DNA of 64,000 bases from Planktothrix sp. FACHB-1365 (lineage in GTDB: Bacteria > Cyanobacteriota > Cyanobacteriia > Cyanobacteriales > Microcoleaceae): the NCBI RefSeq assembly GCF_014697575.1, contig NZ_JACJSC010000001.1, forward strand, positions 434,001 to 498,000, read 5' to 3'. The position numbers were made by a program, and so were the translations under genes. The notes beneath the pieces are model-generated. The model was not told the origin of the DNA and did not search any database. It saw only the letters and a program-made list of their open reading frames with translations. Position 1 is the first letter of the stretch, and each line of letters opens with the position of its first letter. Shown piece by piece: positions 19,501-29,373 of the stretch.

Positions 19501-21861
19501 CATTAATTTAATAATCTCTAAATCTAAGCTTTGAAAGGGTGCTCGTGAGTGACGACTCATAAAACTCAACGTTCCATAAATTCTTCCTCCTAACATCACT
19601 CGGATGCCAATATAAGCTTCTAAGCGTCGCGTTTGATAAGCAGGATGATCTTTCCAGGTTGATTGTTTAATAGATTCTAAACAAACCACTTCTTCGGTTT
19701 TTAACGCTTCCCATTCAAAGGTTTGTTCAATGGCTAAGGTATCTCCCTTGGCAAATCCAAAGGGAAAATCATCACTTAAATAGGAAGAAATGACTTCATA
19801 CCGATCTGCAAAAACTCGTCCCAGTAATCCAATATCCATCCCAAATCGATGACAACCCATGCTTAAAATAGCATTAATTCGGGTTTCAAAATCACGATTA
19901 CTTCCCAGAGTAATTTCATAAAATTGACGAATTAAAACTTCTCGTTCTCTTAATTGATCTAATTCTTGAAACTGTTCTGTAATATCATGTAACGTTCCGA
20001 TAAGTCCTGTAATCTGTTGCTGTGTATCTAGGATTAATTGCGCTGAAATTAAAATCCGTCGAGTAGTCGGTTGAGAACGCTGTCCGGTACGTTGTTGTTC
20101 TTTAATATTAAATACTAAAAGCCGGACTTCCTGTTGACTCGATTTGGAGCGACCTAACATTAAAGATTCAAACCATTGACTGGCTTTTGTCCGATCTTGA
20201 GAATAAATATAGTTTAAAAATGATGTCCCTAAACTATTTTCTACGGTTAAACCCGTTAACGGTGTCCAAGCGGAATTTAAAAATGTCCAATTTCCGTGAA
20301 TATCCGTTTTAAAAACTACGGATTTTAAGCGATCAATGGTATTATCATCAACCGTTTGATTAGGCGGGGGAGGAGGGGATGAAGTCTTTTCTAACAGGGA
20401 AGAAGTTAAATCAATTTGAGTTCCAATTAAGCGCAGGGGTTCTCCTTGCTCACTCCAAAATCCTTGACCTCGATTGAGTACCGATTTATATTGACCGTCT
20501 TTACACCGGATGCGATATTCTGTCAGATATTCATGATTTTTTTGAGAGAAATAATCCTTTAAAGCAACTTTAACTCGATTCAAATCTTCAGGATGAATCC
20601 GACTTAACCATTCCTCTAAAATATTTTTAACTTCATGTTCTTGATATCCTAACATTGCTTTCCATTGAGAAGAATAGAAAACTTCATTAGTTTTTAAATT
20701 CCAATTATAAATCCCTTCTTGATGAGATTTTAAAGCTTCAATGGCTTCATTACTTAAGGATGAATTTTCACAAGATACAGACCCAGAGTCAGAAGGAGTT
20801 ACTTTTGAAGTCTCCTGAACTTGATGCTGCCAACTTAAAAGCATATTGTGCATAGACTTCGGTTGAAGCACTTGCAGCAAAATAGTTTGAGGAGAAATTA
20901 AACTAATCGGATTATTTTTATCATCTATTAAAATAATAGGAAGCTGATAATAATATTTCCGCATTAAGATTAAAGCAGTTTTTAGGGAAACGTGCGATCG
21001 CAAAACTAGAGGCGGGGTATTACAAATACTACTGGCCTTAAGGGTTTTGAGATTCAATCCTAAAGCTTGAATGGAAATAATGTCATGACGGGTAACAATT
21101 CCCACCGATTTAGATTCAGATTTAGGTTTAGAAGTCTGATCGGGTTTTAATGGAGAATTAGAGGAAACGGGTTCAGTAATCACCACTTCATCCACACCAT
21201 GTTGCAACATTAATTCAGTTAATTGCCGTACCGTTGCTGTCCCAGACGCCTGAACAATTTTAGAGGTTCGTAGGGGAGCCAGTTGATTTAATTTAATTAA
21301 ATGATCGGGCAGAAAAAGATGTTCGAGAAGGTGGGAAGGAACTCCTACAGGAATATCGGGTAAACGTCGTGATGTTTTGCTTCGTTCTCGGAAAGAAAGT
21401 TGTAAACAATTTTGGGGACTGATGATCCCAACTAATCCGCCTTGATCATCCACAATAGGAATTTGTTGAACTTGATGTTTTTCTAATAACCCCATCATTG
21501 TAAAAATATCATTAATTTCCGATTCTCGAACGGTAATAAATGACCGAATCATAATTCGAGAAATGGGAAATCCCTTAAGAGAATCTCCAATAGAATTTAA
21601 CTGAATAATATCTCGTTCTGTAAAAATCCCTACCATCGTCGGTTTCTGCTGGGGAGTATCGGTTGGTTCAATGATCAAAACCGAGGGGGAAGCGGTACGG
21701 CTCATCAACAAAATAACCTCTTCCACAGGGGTTTCCGGTGTCGTGGTTAAGGGATGGCGGTTGATAGCTTGACGAACTGAGGGAATAAACATAGAGGGCT
21801 TGTTTGGGTTAGGGCTAGCTGGAATCAGGTTTGGTACTGGGGTCTTGTGGAGGCTCCGCAA
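16585..21861 (-). CDS. Hybrid sensor histidine kinase: CBS-PAS-GAF-HK-REC-REC-Hpt
   Basis: A 1758-residue cytoplasmic phosphorelay protein without membrane segments. Approximate order: two CBS pairs (30-340), two PAS domains (380-630), two GAF domains (645-960), HisKA with His1014 (SHEIRTP), HATPase (about 1115-1255; [26 protein letters not shown]), two receivers and an Hpt domain with His1682 ([14 protein letters not shown]). The second receiver is intact (Asp1499, [12 protein letters not shown]). The first has Gly1341 at the phospho-acceptor position ([11 protein letters not shown]) and should be non-phosphorylatable. CBS domains suggest adenine-nucleotide sensing. An alternative start is ATG 21792 ([10 protein letters not shown]). 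Output and signal are unknown. Confidence 0.92.
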   Translation of the reverse strand: MRSLHKTPVPNLIPASPNPNKPSMFIPSVRQAINRHPLTTTPETPVEEVILLMSRTASPSVLIIEPTDTPQQKPTMVGIFTERDIIQLNSIGDSLKGFPISRIMIRSFITVRESEINDIFTMMGLLEKHQVQQIPIVDDQGGLVGIISPQNCLQLSFRERSKTSRRLPDIPVGVPSHLLEHLFLPDHLIKLNQLAPLRTSKIVQASGTATVRQLTELMLQHGVDEVVITEPVSSNSPLKPDQTSKPKSESKSVGIVTRHDIISIQALGLNLKTLKASSICNTPPLVLRSHVSLKTALILMRKYYYQLPIILIDDKNNPISLISPQTILLQVLQPKSMHNMLLSWQHQVQETSKVTPSDSGSVSCENSSLSNEAIEALKSHQEGIYNWNLKTNEVFYSSQWKAMLGYQEHEVKNILEEWLSRIHPEDLNRVKVALKDYFSQKNHEYLTEYRIRCKDGQYKSVLNRGQGFWSEQGEPLRLIGTQIDLTSSLLEKTSSPPPPPNQTVDDNTIDRLKSVVFKTDIHGNWTFLNSAWTPLTGLTVENSLGTSFLNYIYSQDRTKASQWFESLMLGRSKSSQQEVRLLVFNIKEQQRTGQRSQPTTRRILISAQLILDTQQQITGLIGTLHDITEQFQELDQLREREVLIRQFYEITLGSNRDFETRINAILSMGCHRFGMDIGLLGRVFADRYEVISSYLSDDFPFGFAKGDTLAIEQTFEWEALKTEEVVCLESIKQSTWKDHPAYQTRRLEAYIGIRVMLGGRIYGTLSFMSRHSRAPFQSLDLEIIKLMANYIGNEIGREKSQEILQQQNQHLLLLKQITHKVRSKLETQEIFQTTATQIGRVFGVNRCSIYTYRSDPYSHLSCVAEYLESGYDSTLNFEISVTYNPYIEKLLAEDAAIASVDVFTEPLLESSSPMCRRMGLKSMLAVRTSYQGDANGIIMLHQCDKMRQWIPEEIEFLEDVANQVGLTLAQAKLLEVEVQNRQQLAEQNKALEEARLAAEVASRAKSDFLATMSHEIRTPMNAVIGMTGLLLDMNLTPEQQDFVETIRTSGDALLTIINDILDFSKIESGKLDLEQNPFKLRDCLEESLELLSAKAAEKGIEIAYLIDPSTPQMILGDVTRLRQVLVNLLSNAVKFTAEGEVVVMVKAAEVKNTPINLTPTPTIAHKIYDIQFAVKDTGIGIPPDRMDRLFKAFSQVDASTTRQYGGTGLGLAISQRLCTLMGGQMWVVSRALSNSNTETQPLMSTISGNPPEDFVETLELDSGSTFYFTIRAEGIPNVETDELSNFLAGKRLLIVENHGINQTVLIRQAKSWGMIPVSVKTGQEALNVLKKNPDFNLVILGMNLPDVDGITLAQKIRDWERDNAEIFQEQKPLNITFFNYVVNTDLVKQVENTQINCAGFINKPLKQSQFYNTLIQIFSQPLEGVFKSSAKSFGAGSPNLLSPPTPNSLRILLAEDHVVNQKVAIQMLQRLGYRADIAGNGLEVLEALNRQYYDVILMDVQMPLMDGLETARRICQDYAESPENRPPKPWIIAMTANAMQGDREMCLAAGMNDYITKPVRREELAKALSKCQPFSPENSQESPINSSDFTLNGSSNSPKEKEGYKNGNQPLEKSLIPPDFVALDSSAIDQQVLKNLREYDDEDDPFVNTLIQDYLADAPEKIDQIQTAIKTQDIQGLKEAAHTLKSSSAQLGAITFSELCKELEYMGRVGMAAENGSRTECFTSGSAAAGFLKMETEWLRVKAALEQELAREAIGIQN

Positions 21862-22144
21862 ATCATCTAGGGCAAGATAAGGGTTAAGATACCTGGGGGG
21901 TAATACCCTCTCTTACTACCAGCATATTGGCATTTTCACTGGATGTCTTACCCAATTTTGCAACGACCTCTGAGTCAATCCCGAATTAAGGCCATTGGTG
22001 AATAGAATCTTTACTTCCATTTTGGCTTCTTATCGCCTTTAGATTTAAAATTTTTGAGGGTCATTTTCACCCAAAGTCATTTTCCGGGTCACTACTCCCT
22101 TGAGTTTTTCCGGGCAATTCCCTAAAAATCACAATAATTATCCT

Positions 22145-22663
22145 ATGAAAATTTTAGATTCTCAAGGCCGTCTTTTCGGTAAAATTAGCATTCTCGATTT
22201 GGGTGCTGCTTTCGTTATTTTACTGGTAATTTTTGGTATTTTCTTTTACCCGGGTACATCGGGTTCTGTCGCTCAAGTCGGTGTCACTACCCGTCCTGTG
22301 GAAGTAGATGTTCTGGTTGTTGGACTTAAAAGCCGTAACGCCAAAGAATTATTTAAAACGGGACAAAAAACTAACTTAATTATTCGCAATCAACCCTATG
22401 GTCAAGTAACGCTGAAAAACATAGAATTTTTACCCAGAATTATCCCCGTTACTCAACCCAATGGCACATTGAAACCCCTTCCTGACCCCACTGCTGATGT
22501 TTTGTTTAACAATAATCTGCTTTTGACCTTAGAAGGAAAAGGTCAAATTACCGAAAATGGCCCGGTTTTAGGGAATATCAAAATCAAAGTCGGTACTACT
22601 GTTGAACTCGACGGCAAAGAATACAACTTCAACGGGACAGTTATCGAAGTTCGTGTTCAGTAA
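22145..22663 (+). CDS. DUF4330 family protein
   Basis: A 172-residue protein from ATG 22145 (MKILDSQGRLFGKISILDL), the typical DUF4330 N-terminus; an upstream in-frame ATG at 22100 would add 15 atypical residues. One membrane segment follows (LGAAFVILLVIFGIFFYP). The rest is a soluble beta-rich domain ending in VEVRV-like strands (FNGTVIEVRVQ). The family is nearly confined to cyanobacteria and some Firmicutes and has no established function. A single-span membrane anchor with an extracytoplasmic domain is the likely topology. Confidence 0.85.
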   Translation: MKILDSQGRLFGKISILDLGAAFVILLVIFGIFFYPGTSGSVAQVGVTTRPVEVDVLVVGLKSRNAKELFKTGQKTNLIIRNQPYGQVTLKNIEFLPRIIPVTQPNGTLKPLPDPTADVLFNNNLLLTLEGKGQITENGPVLGNIKIKVGTTVELDGKEYNFNGTVIEVRVQ

Positions 22664-22695
22664 TCAGTTATCAGTCATCAGTTATCAGTGATCAG
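22664..22695. repeat. TCAGTTATCAGT-type short tandem repeat
   Basis: Begins immediately after the DUF4330 stop codon and repeats units TCAGTTATCAGT and TCATCAGTTATCAGTGA. Same family as the repeat at 7866-7920, which also sits directly after a stop codon. Confidence 0.75.
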
Positions 22696-22809
22696 GGGTT
22701 CGAGTTACTAGGGCCCGTTTTGACTGACGTTAATCTTGTCCCCTCCCATGCTTCATAGCCTCTTTGCCTTACAATGAAGGTTTGGACGGAATTTAATTTC
22801 AAACAAACC

Positions 22810-23496
22810 ATGAGTGTAGCAGACGAGAAAACCGTAGTTCGGGATTATTTTAATAGCACAGGATTTGATCGGTGGCGACGAATCTACGGTAATGGTCAAG
22901 TTAATAAAGTTCAACTGGATATCCGTCAAGGACATCAACAAACCGTTGATCGAGTCATAGATTGGTTGAAAGCTGATGAAAACCTACCCGGTTTAACCAT
23001 CTGTGATGCGGGATGTGGGGTTGGCAGTTTGAGCATTCCCTTAGCAGAAGCTGGCGCCGTTGTGTATGGGAGTGATATTTCTGAAAAAATGGTAGCGGAA
23101 GCCTATGAACGAGCTAAAAACAGCCTTAGCGTGCTCCAAAACGTTACCTTTACGGCTCAAGATTTAGAAACCCTCCAGGGTCACTATCATACTGTGATTT
23201 GTTTGGATGTCTTGATTCATTATCCTCAAGATCAAATTCCTGAGATGATTTCTCATCTGTGTTCCTTAGCAGAGTCTCGTGTAATTTTGAGTTTTGCTCC
23301 AAAAACCTTAGCCTTAAGTGTTCTCAAAAAAATTGGGGAATTATTTCCAGGGCCGAGTAAAACCACTCGTGCTTACCAACATCGAGAAGCAGATATTGTT
23401 AAAATTTTTAGAGATAATGGTTTCTCCATTCAACGACAAGCTATGATCGGCACACGCTTCTACTATTCGCGCTTAATGGAAGCAACACGCACTTAA
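22810..23496 (+). CDS. chlM: Magnesium-protoporphyrin IX methyltransferase
   Basis: A 228-residue protein from ATG 22810 (MSVADEKTVVRDYFNSTGF), matching the usual ChlM N-terminus; an upstream in-frame ATG at 22774 would add 12 residues. It transfers a methyl group from S-adenosylmethionine to the C13 propionate of Mg-protoporphyrin IX, the step after magnesium chelatase in chlorophyll synthesis. The SAM-binding motif I is ICDAGCGVGSLSIPLA. The ChlM hallmark VRDYFNSTGFDRWRRIYG and the C-terminal FYYSRLMEA are present. This gene marks the organism as photosynthetic. Confidence 0.96.
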   Translation: MSVADEKTVVRDYFNSTGFDRWRRIYGNGQVNKVQLDIRQGHQQTVDRVIDWLKADENLPGLTICDAGCGVGSLSIPLAEAGAVVYGSDISEKMVAEAYERAKNSLSVLQNVTFTAQDLETLQGHYHTVICLDVLIHYPQDQIPEMISHLCSLAESRVILSFAPKTLALSVLKKIGELFPGPSKTTRAYQHREADIVKIFRDNGFSIQRQAMIGTRFYYSRLMEATRT

Positions 23497-23605
23497 AATT
23501 AGGGTCGGCAGGAGGGAGATCAAAGATCAAAAGATTGTTCTCTATCTTCCCCTGTGATTGTTGCCTTGATGAGTGTTCTGCTCTCTCTGCTGGGGAGGAA
23601 AAACA

Positions 23606-24022
23606 ATGCAGTTCCTGAAGGTGATCACTGCGAGTTTATTAGTTCCGGTTGGAATGGGTTGTCTATTGGCGATCGCCACTGAATTGATCAATCCTCATTC
23701 AACGGCTGATAGCAAACTCAGTATTATTTTAGGCGGATTAATCTTAGGTTTACCGTCCTTGGGAATTGGCGGTTGGGTGGCTTGGGATTGGTATCAAGAA
23801 CGCTCTCAGAAAATTCAAGCTCGTTCTCGACGAATTCGTTCTATTTTTTGGCATTTAGTTCAAGTTCAAGGCGGAGAAATTACCGTTCAAAAATTAGCTC
23901 AATATACCCATTTATCTCGTTTTGAAGCTAAAGCATTTTTAGATCAAAAAGCCCAAGAATTAAATGGCACATTTGAAAAAAAATCCAATGGGGAAATTAT
24001 TTATCATTTTCAGGTCGAATAA
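23606..24022 (+). CDS. Conserved membrane protein with C-terminal winged-helix-like region
   Basis: A 138-residue protein from ATG 23606, chosen for the strong GGGGAGG site 9-14 nt upstream; an in-frame ATG at 23573 would add 11 residues. Two hydrophobic segments occupy the N-terminal half (about 5-24 and 40-65). The cytoplasmic C-terminal half (RSIFWHLVQVQGGEITVQKLAQYTHLSRFEAKAFLDQKAQEL) resembles a small winged-helix fold. No family name can be given with confidence. Expression independent of chlM is suggested by the 109-bp gap. Confidence 0.7.
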   Translation: MQFLKVITASLLVPVGMGCLLAIATELINPHSTADSKLSIILGGLILGLPSLGIGGWVAWDWYQERSQKIQARSRRIRSIFWHLVQVQGGEITVQKLAQYTHLSRFEAKAFLDQKAQELNGTFEKKSNGEIIYHFQVE

Positions 24023-24211
24023 ACTTGAGTTTAAAATTCTAAGGAGGAAGATTAAAAATCCCCCAGTTAAGCTAAATGTTCGAGCAAATTTTTAAAAATA
24101 TTATAGTGGATAGTTAATAGTTGACAAGGGGTAAACGATGTGAGTTTTTGGGGATGAAAAATTAATTTTGTAGAGGTACTTATGAAAGGCTTACAACTTT
24201 ATCGTCAATAA

Positions 24212-24283
24212 TGGGCGGTACAAGATTCGAACTTGTGGCCTCTTCCTTGTAAGGGAAGCACTCTACCGCTGAGTTAACCGCCC
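24212..24283 (-). tRNA. tRNA-Val (anticodon UAC)
   Basis: Read on the minus strand, the acceptor stem GGGCGGT (24277-24283) pairs perfectly with ACCGCCC (24213-24219), discriminator A at 24212. D arm contains AGCGGTAGA; the anticodon arm is CTTCC-CTTACAA-GGAAG, giving anticodon TAC (plus-strand GTA at 24249-24251); the T arm is ACAAG-TTCGAAT-CTTGT. CCA is not encoded (TTA follows). 72 nt, cloverleaf complete. Confidence 0.97.
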
Positions 24284-24359
24284 GATTCACACATTTACCT
24301 ATTATAACATAAACTTTTAGAAGCACAACCCTATTGGCAATTTTTAATTTCCATCCCCC

Positions 24360-25031
24360 ATGCCCTCTGGTCAAACCCACGACCGTATTACCCTTTGGAG
24401 CTTACCGTTGATTGCGGGTTTGACCTGGAGCCAAACTCGCAGCAGTCATTTAACCTTTCTGGTCACAGGAAGTTTCCTGTTTAGTGGATTAATGTTTGGG
24501 CCAGATTTAGATATCGATTCCCGACAGTTTCAACGCTGGGGACTGTTGCGATGGTTCTGGGTTCCCTATCAAAATAGTTTACGTCATCGCTCCTTTTTAT
24601 CCCATGGGCCGTTTATTGGTACGGCGTTAAGGATTCTTTATTTAGGAGGTGGTCTGGGTTTAATTGGACTTTTGGGATTACTGATTGCAGAATATTTACG
24701 GCTGATTTCCTCAAATCCTTTAGAAATTGCTCAAAATAGTTTAAGTTCCCTCTCCCATTATCCCAGAGAATGTATTGCGGTTTATTTAGGATTAGAAATG
24801 GGAGCGATGAGCCATTCCTTTAGTGATTGGTCTAACTCGTTTTATAAGGAATTTAGAAAATGGCTAAAAACCGGAGAAACTTCTCGCCCCACCCTAGAAC
24901 CTGAACAACCTAAAAAACGCAAACGTTCAGTTTCTAAAACGGCTTCTGTTGAACTTCCCCCCATTAAACCCAAACGTTCAAAGCAAAATTCAACGACTAC
25001 TAAAAAATCTTCTCGTCGTTCTAAAAAATAA
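24360..25031 (+). CDS. DUF2227 putative metal-binding protein
   Basis: A 223-residue protein. The N-terminus MPSGQTHDRIT and the motifs FGPDLDIDS, HRSFLSHGP and MGAMSHSFSDW supply the conserved His/Asp residues expected of this predicted metal-dependent hydrolase-like family. Membrane segments are visible at about 40-58 and 95-125. The C-terminal ~45 residues are strongly basic (KPKRSKQNSTTTKKSSRRSKK), possibly binding nucleic acid or acidic lipids. Function is unknown. It precedes mazG by 41 bp on the same strand. Confidence 0.85.
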   Translation: MPSGQTHDRITLWSLPLIAGLTWSQTRSSHLTFLVTGSFLFSGLMFGPDLDIDSRQFQRWGLLRWFWVPYQNSLRHRSFLSHGPFIGTALRILYLGGGLGLIGLLGLLIAEYLRLISSNPLEIAQNSLSSLSHYPRECIAVYLGLEMGAMSHSFSDWSNSFYKEFRKWLKTGETSRPTLEPEQPKKRKRSVSKTASVELPPIKPKRSKQNSTTTKKSSRRSKK

Positions 25032-25072
25032 CGTTTTTGCCCTTATTTTAGATCACAATAGAGGTATTTGTA

Positions 25073-25897
25073 ATGAACAACCCTGAAAATATGACTTTAA
25101 CTCCTAACTTAATCGCTTTACAAAATTTAATCGATGTAGTTGCTAAATTGCGATCACCACAGGGGGGATGTCCTTGGGATTTAGAACAAACCCCAGAAAC
25201 GTTAATTCCCTATATTCTTGAAGAAGCCTATGAAGTGGTTGATGCGATTCGCAGTGGCGATCAAAAGGCAATTGTGGATGAATTAGGGGATTTATTATTA
25301 CAAGTAATTTTACAAGCTCAAATTGCCAGCGAAACTCAACAATTTTCAATGGCAGAAGTCGCTAATAATATTACTGAAAAATTAATTCGTCGCCATCCTC
25401 ATGTTTTTGGTGAAGTAGAAGTCAATAGTGTGGAAGAAGTTCGACAAAATTGGGAAGAAATTAAAGCCAATGAACAAGGAGAAACACCCGAAACCCAGAC
25501 TTTCAGTTCTAAATTAAGCCGTTATGCACGACAACTTCCCCCCCTAATGGCAGGAATGAAAATTTCTAAAAAAGCCGCAGCTATTGGGTTTGAATGGGAT
25601 AACGTTGAGGGAGTTTGGGATAAATTTGAGGAAGAAGTCGGAGAATTTAAGGAGGCTATTCAAGGAACGGATAAGGAGCATCAACAAGCGGAATTAGGTG
25701 ATATTTTATTTGTCTTAATTAATTTAGCCCGTTGGTATGATTTAGATCCCTATATGGGATTACATGAAACCAATCATCGCTTTATTCAACGGTTATCAAA
25801 ACTGGAGGAAGCTTGCGATCGCCCCTTCTCAGAATACAGTTTAGAAGAACTTGATGCCCTCTGGCAACAAGCTAAAGCCATCCTAGCCAAGAAATAA
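25073..25897 (+). CDS. mazG: Nucleoside triphosphate pyrophosphohydrolase MazG
   Basis: A 274-residue protein with two MazG domains, the normal arrangement. Domain 1 starts LRSPQGGCPWDLEQTPETL, with metal-binding EEAYEVVDAI and DELGDLLLQV. Domain 2 has AAAIGFEWDNVEGVWDKFEEEVGEFKEAI, then AELGDILFVLINLARW. It hydrolyses (d)NTPs to monophosphates plus pyrophosphate, a house-cleaning role. ATG 25091 (MTLTPN) is an alternative start. The preceding DUF2227 gene may be co-transcribed. Confidence 0.95.
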   Translation: MNNPENMTLTPNLIALQNLIDVVAKLRSPQGGCPWDLEQTPETLIPYILEEAYEVVDAIRSGDQKAIVDELGDLLLQVILQAQIASETQQFSMAEVANNITEKLIRRHPHVFGEVEVNSVEEVRQNWEEIKANEQGETPETQTFSSKLSRYARQLPPLMAGMKISKKAAAIGFEWDNVEGVWDKFEEEVGEFKEAIQGTDKEHQQAELGDILFVLINLARWYDLDPYMGLHETNHRFIQRLSKLEEACDRPFSEYSLEELDALWQQAKAILAKK

Positions 25898-25911
25898 TCC
25901 GTTGTAGGGGT

Positions 25912-26108
25912 CAGGGCTGTTTCATTTTCGAGAGCGAATTTGTATGACCTCTCCCCCAACCCCTCCCCTGCAAGGGGAGGGGAGAATTTTTGTTACTCTT
26001 AAATAGGAAATTACATTTAATAAGATCAATTACTCCCCCTTCCCTAATAGGGAAGGGGGCTGGGGGGTTAGGTCACAGAGGTTTATGGGAGAAAATGAAA
26101 CAGCCCTG
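25912..26108. mobile_element. MITE-like palindromic element with 18-bp terminal inverted repeats
   Basis: CAGGGCTGTTTCATTTTC at 25912-25929 and its exact reverse complement at 26091-26108 bound a ~197-bp noncoding element. Inside are two strong hairpins: 9-bp arms at 25960-25968/25974-25982 and 11-bp arms at 26035-26045/26049-26059. Inner sequences (TGACCT with pyrimidine runs on the left, AGGTCA on the right) are also inverted. There is no transposase, so it resembles a miniature inverted-repeat element. No convincing target duplication is seen. Confidence 0.65.
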
Positions 26109-26658
26109 GATGGGTCTCCCCACCCAGATGCCATTATAGATTAGATAAAATTTTTTATTTATATAAACAATTTTATTATTTAAAAAAATGTCAGAAAATC
26201 TTGATATTTTATTGAAAATTTCTCTCAAATAGTTGACGGAATCATGGGGGTTCTGGTACACTTAAGGAAATACTCGTCAAGGGGTTATTCTGTCTAAACG
26301 TCAAAATGGAAGCTAAAACCCTTATTCTGTGGTAAAAAGTTATAATTTTCTGACACAATTGAGCTTTAACAGAACACGAATTTTTCAAGGTTTCCCAGAA
26401 GCTTCAAATCAGCCTCTTGACAAAATCAATATTTTATGCAATGTCACCCTTGATGACTCAATTATTGAAATCACACCCGGTTTTCTGTTAGCCTTCCTAC
26501 GGTTAGAAAGTTTAGCAATAGTATTGTTAAACTTAGTGGATTTTTCAGTAATTTTGTAGCAACCGAGACAAAAGTATTTCCCATCAAGAATCCCCTTGCT
26601 TTCAGTTAGGGGGAATGTCAAGATGTAGAGTTGACAAAGAATCAGAAAAAGCCCGAAT
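26109..26658. other. AT-rich intergenic region upstream of argH
   Basis: About 550 bp with only short weak reading frames on either strand, none with a ribosome site or recognisable product. The strongest AT runs lie at 26140-26230. It probably holds the argH promoter and a long leader; no specific site can be defended. Confidence 0.4.
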
Positions 26659-28053
26659 ATGACAACAACGAACTCAAAAACCTGGAGTCAACGGTTTGAA
26701 AAATCCCTGCATCCGGCCATTGCAGAGTTTAACGCTAGTATTGGGTTTGATATCCAACTGATTGAATATGATTTGACTGGATCAGTTGCCCATGCCAAAA
26801 TGTTAGCGAAAACGGGAATTATTAGCCCCGAAGAAGCCGAGCAACTGGTTTCCGGTTTAGAACAAATTCGTCAAGAATATCGGGACGGAAATTTTAATCC
26901 GGGTGTGGATGCGGAGGATGTTCATTTTGCGGTTGAACGTCGGTTAACGGAATTAGTGGGAGATGTAGGAAAAAAACTCCATACCGCCCGATCTCGGAAT
27001 GATCAAGTGGGAACCGATACCCGTTTATATTTACGCGATCAAATCCAACAAATTCGTCAACAATTAGTTAATTTTCAACGAGTATTATTAGATTTAGCTG
27101 AAACAAATGTTGAAACCTTTATTCCCGGTTATACTCATCTACAACGGGCGCAACCTCTGAGTTTAGCTCATCATTTATTAGCTTATGTGGAAATGGCAAA
27201 TCGAGATTGGGAACGGTTAGGAGATGTGTATAAACGGGTGGATATTTGTCCGTTGGGAAGTGGTGCGTTAGCGGGAACAACTTTCCCCATTGATCGCCAT
27301 TATAGTGCAGAATTATTAGGGTTTAGTCAGGTTTATGCTAATAGTTTAGATGGAGTCAGTGATCGAGATTGGGCGATAGAATTTTTATCGGCTGCGAGTT
27401 TAATTATGGTACATTTGAGCCGTTTAGCAGAAGAAATTACCCTCTGGGCTTCTCAGGAATTTAGTTTTGTGACTTTGACCGATAGCTGTTCAACGGGTTC
27501 TAGTATTATGCCGCAAAAGAAAAACCCGGATATTCCTGAATTAGTAAGGGGAAAAACTGGGCGAGTGTTTGGTCATTTGCAAGGATTATTAGTGATTATG
27601 AAAGGATTACCGTTAGCTTATAATAAAGACTTGCAAGAAGATAAAGAAGCGCTATTTGATGCGGTAAAAACCGTTAAAGGTAGTTTAGAATCAATGACCA
27701 TTTTAATGGAAGAAGGAATAGAATTTCGGACTAACCGTTTAGCTGAAGCGGTGGCGGAAGATTTCTCCAATGCAACGGATGTGGCAGATTATTTAGCCGC
27801 ACGAGGTATTCCCTTCCGAGAAGCTTATAATTTAGTCGGAAAAGTGGTCAGAACTTGTTTAGAAGCCGGAAAATTACTCAAGGATTTAACGTTAGCAGAA
27901 TGGCAGGAATTACATCCTGAATTTCAAGAGGATATTTATGAAGCGATCGCACCTCGTCAAGTGGTTTCGGCTCGAAATAGTTATGGCGGAACTGGGTTTA
28001 ATCAGGTGAAACAAGCCTTAGAAAATGCCCGTCAACGCTTGAATAATTGTTGA
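26659..28053 (+). CDS. argH: Argininosuccinate lyase
   Basis: A 464-residue protein of normal family length. It cleaves argininosuccinate to arginine and fumarate, the last step of arginine synthesis. The fumarase/aspartase-superfamily signature [12 protein letters not shown] is intact. [20 protein letters not shown] and [11 protein letters not shown], containing active-site residues, are also present. Starts [13 protein letters not shown]. It appears to be monocistronic, as is usual in cyanobacteria. Confidence 0.97.
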   Translation: MTTTNSKTWSQRFEKSLHPAIAEFNASIGFDIQLIEYDLTGSVAHAKMLAKTGIISPEEAEQLVSGLEQIRQEYRDGNFNPGVDAEDVHFAVERRLTELVGDVGKKLHTARSRNDQVGTDTRLYLRDQIQQIRQQLVNFQRVLLDLAETNVETFIPGYTHLQRAQPLSLAHHLLAYVEMANRDWERLGDVYKRVDICPLGSGALAGTTFPIDRHYSAELLGFSQVYANSLDGVSDRDWAIEFLSAASLIMVHLSRLAEEITLWASQEFSFVTLTDSCSTGSSIMPQKKNPDIPELVRGKTGRVFGHLQGLLVIMKGLPLAYNKDLQEDKEALFDAVKTVKGSLESMTILMEEGIEFRTNRLAEAVAEDFSNATDVADYLAARGIPFREAYNLVGKVVRTCLEAGKLLKDLTLAEWQELHPEFQEDIYEAIAPRQVVSARNSYGGTGFNQVKQALENARQRLNNC

Positions 28054-28067
28054 TATTATATTGTAGA

Positions 28068-28112
28068 TGAGAAAGAGCGATCGCAGATCCAGAAAATAGG
28101 CGATCGTTCTCT
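28068..28112. terminator. Imperfect HIP1-containing stem-loop after argH
   Basis: GAGCGATCGC and GGCGATCGTTCTC face each other just downstream of argH and can form an imperfect stem. There is no strong T-run, so this is a weak terminator candidate. Confidence 0.3.
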
Positions 28113-28236
28113 GCGATAACACGATTTTATTATTTTGTCAAGTACGGCTAATTAAGTAAAAACCGTCCTTTAGGTCAGTATAATTGAATTAAAATTTTCG
28201 CTAAAGTGAAAAAAACGTTGAATTTAGGTTAATCTG

Positions 28237-28974
28237 ATGTCGAGTTCAATCAATCCTCCTGCATCTGAGGCTGAAGTTTCCCCAGTTCCCGCTAGATTGT
28301 TATTAGTGGACGATGAACCGGGACTGCGAGAAGCGGTACAAGCTTATTTAGAAGATAGTAACTTTACCGTTGATGTGGCGAGTAATGCTAAACAAGGGTG
28401 GGAATTGTTGCAACAAAATCTTCCTGATTTAGTCATTACTGATATTATGATGCCGGGAGTGGATGGCTATCAATTTTTACAACAAATGCGGGAAGATCCC
28501 CGTTTTAAAGCGTTACCCGTTGTTTTTCTAACCGCTAAAGGCATGAAAAGCGATCGCATTCAAGGGTATCAAGCCGGATGTGATGCCTATTTATCCAAAC
28601 CTTTTGATCCTGAAGAATTAGTCGTGATTGTCAAAAATTTATTAGCAAGACAAGCCGCCCTTCGCAGTAGTACCGGGGATGGAAATCCAGATATTGCGAC
28701 ATTAGCCGGTCAAATTGCTCGGATTGAAAATATGTTAAAAGGCAAAAGCGGAATTCATCAAACCCCCGCCCCGATTAAAATTGATTTAACGCCGCGGGAG
28801 CAAAGTGTTTTAGATTTAGTCGCCAAGGGATTAATGAATAAAGAAATAGCCCGCAATTTAGAAACCAGTGTTCGCAATGTTGAGAAATATGTCAGTCGCT
28901 TATTTACCAAGACAGGAACGAATAGCCGAACCGAGTTAGTGCGTTATGCTCTTGAACACGGTTTAACTGAATAA
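28237..28974 (+). CDS. rre1: LuxR/NarL-type response regulator (Rre1/Ycf29-like)
   Basis: A 245-residue protein. The receiver domain (about 18-135) has the acidic pair in LLVDDEPGLREAVQAYLED, phospho-acceptor Asp in LVITDIMMPGVDGYQF and the conserved Lys in LSKPFDPEEL. After a linker, a LuxR-type helix-turn-helix follows (about 180-245): LTPREQSVLDLVAKGLMNKEIARNL, then VEKYVSRLFTKTGTNSRTELVRYALEHGL. The sequence resembles cyanobacterial Rre1, also found as plastid Ycf29, a stress regulator paired with Hik34/Hik2 in Synechocystis. No kinase gene is adjacent. The assignment to Rre1 rests on recalled similarity. Confidence 0.85.
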   Translation: MSSSINPPASEAEVSPVPARLLLVDDEPGLREAVQAYLEDSNFTVDVASNAKQGWELLQQNLPDLVITDIMMPGVDGYQFLQQMREDPRFKALPVVFLTAKGMKSDRIQGYQAGCDAYLSKPFDPEELVVIVKNLLARQAALRSSTGDGNPDIATLAGQIARIENMLKGKSGIHQTPAPIKIDLTPREQSVLDLVAKGLMNKEIARNLETSVRNVEKYVSRLFTKTGTNSRTELVRYALEHGLTE

Positions 28975-29079
28975 GGAATATTGAAGAAAGGTTACATAAA
29001 CTTACAATTTATAAGGATTCTGCTTCAAAAGTTATATAGATCTGTTACTGTAAGGGAGTAGAGCTTATCATTTTTAGTG

Positions 29080-29199
29080 ATGATGAAAGTGTCTAAACCT
29101 CCAACCCAACCTGAACAACAATCCATCGGGATGACTGTTCTGTTCTTTATTCTTCTCATGGGAATTTTAGGAATGATGATCCTCAAAGGTGGAGTTTAA
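29080..29199 (+). CDS. Small single-span membrane peptide (39 residues)
   Basis: ATG 29080 (or 29083) to TAA 29197-29199. A GTAAGGGAG purine-rich site at 29050-29058 is too far to be a normal ribosome site. The peptide has a polar N-terminus with Pro/Gln (SKPPTQPEQQS), one hydrophobic segment of about 19 residues (GMTVLFFILLMGILGMMIL), and a KGGV tail. Length and layout resemble small thylakoid or plasma-membrane subunits, but it matches none that I recognise. It lies 105 bp after the Rre1-like gene on the same strand. Confidence 0.5.
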   Translation: MMKVSKPPTQPEQQSIGMTVLFFILLMGILGMMILKGGV

Positions 29200-29373
29200 C
29201 TTTCTATAGGGGGAAAAAATTAACTGAAGCATGATCAGCACAAATCTTGAGTTACTTCTTGTATTTTTATTAACTCAAAGCATAGGGTTCGTCCGAAAAA
29301 TGTCGAACCCTATTTAGAATTGGGAAAAACGCTCCTGTATCAACATTTGAACAACTAACATCAATTACTTAAA

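Noticed and set aside
25947-26075. CRISPR-like repeat pair
   Set aside because: Only two pyrimidine-rich hairpins in inverted orientation, with no repeated spacing; better explained as part of the MITE-like element.
26073-26621. Several 60-76-codon frames upstream of argH on both strands
   Set aside because: No ribosome sites, no family resemblance, and composition typical of AT-rich spacer.
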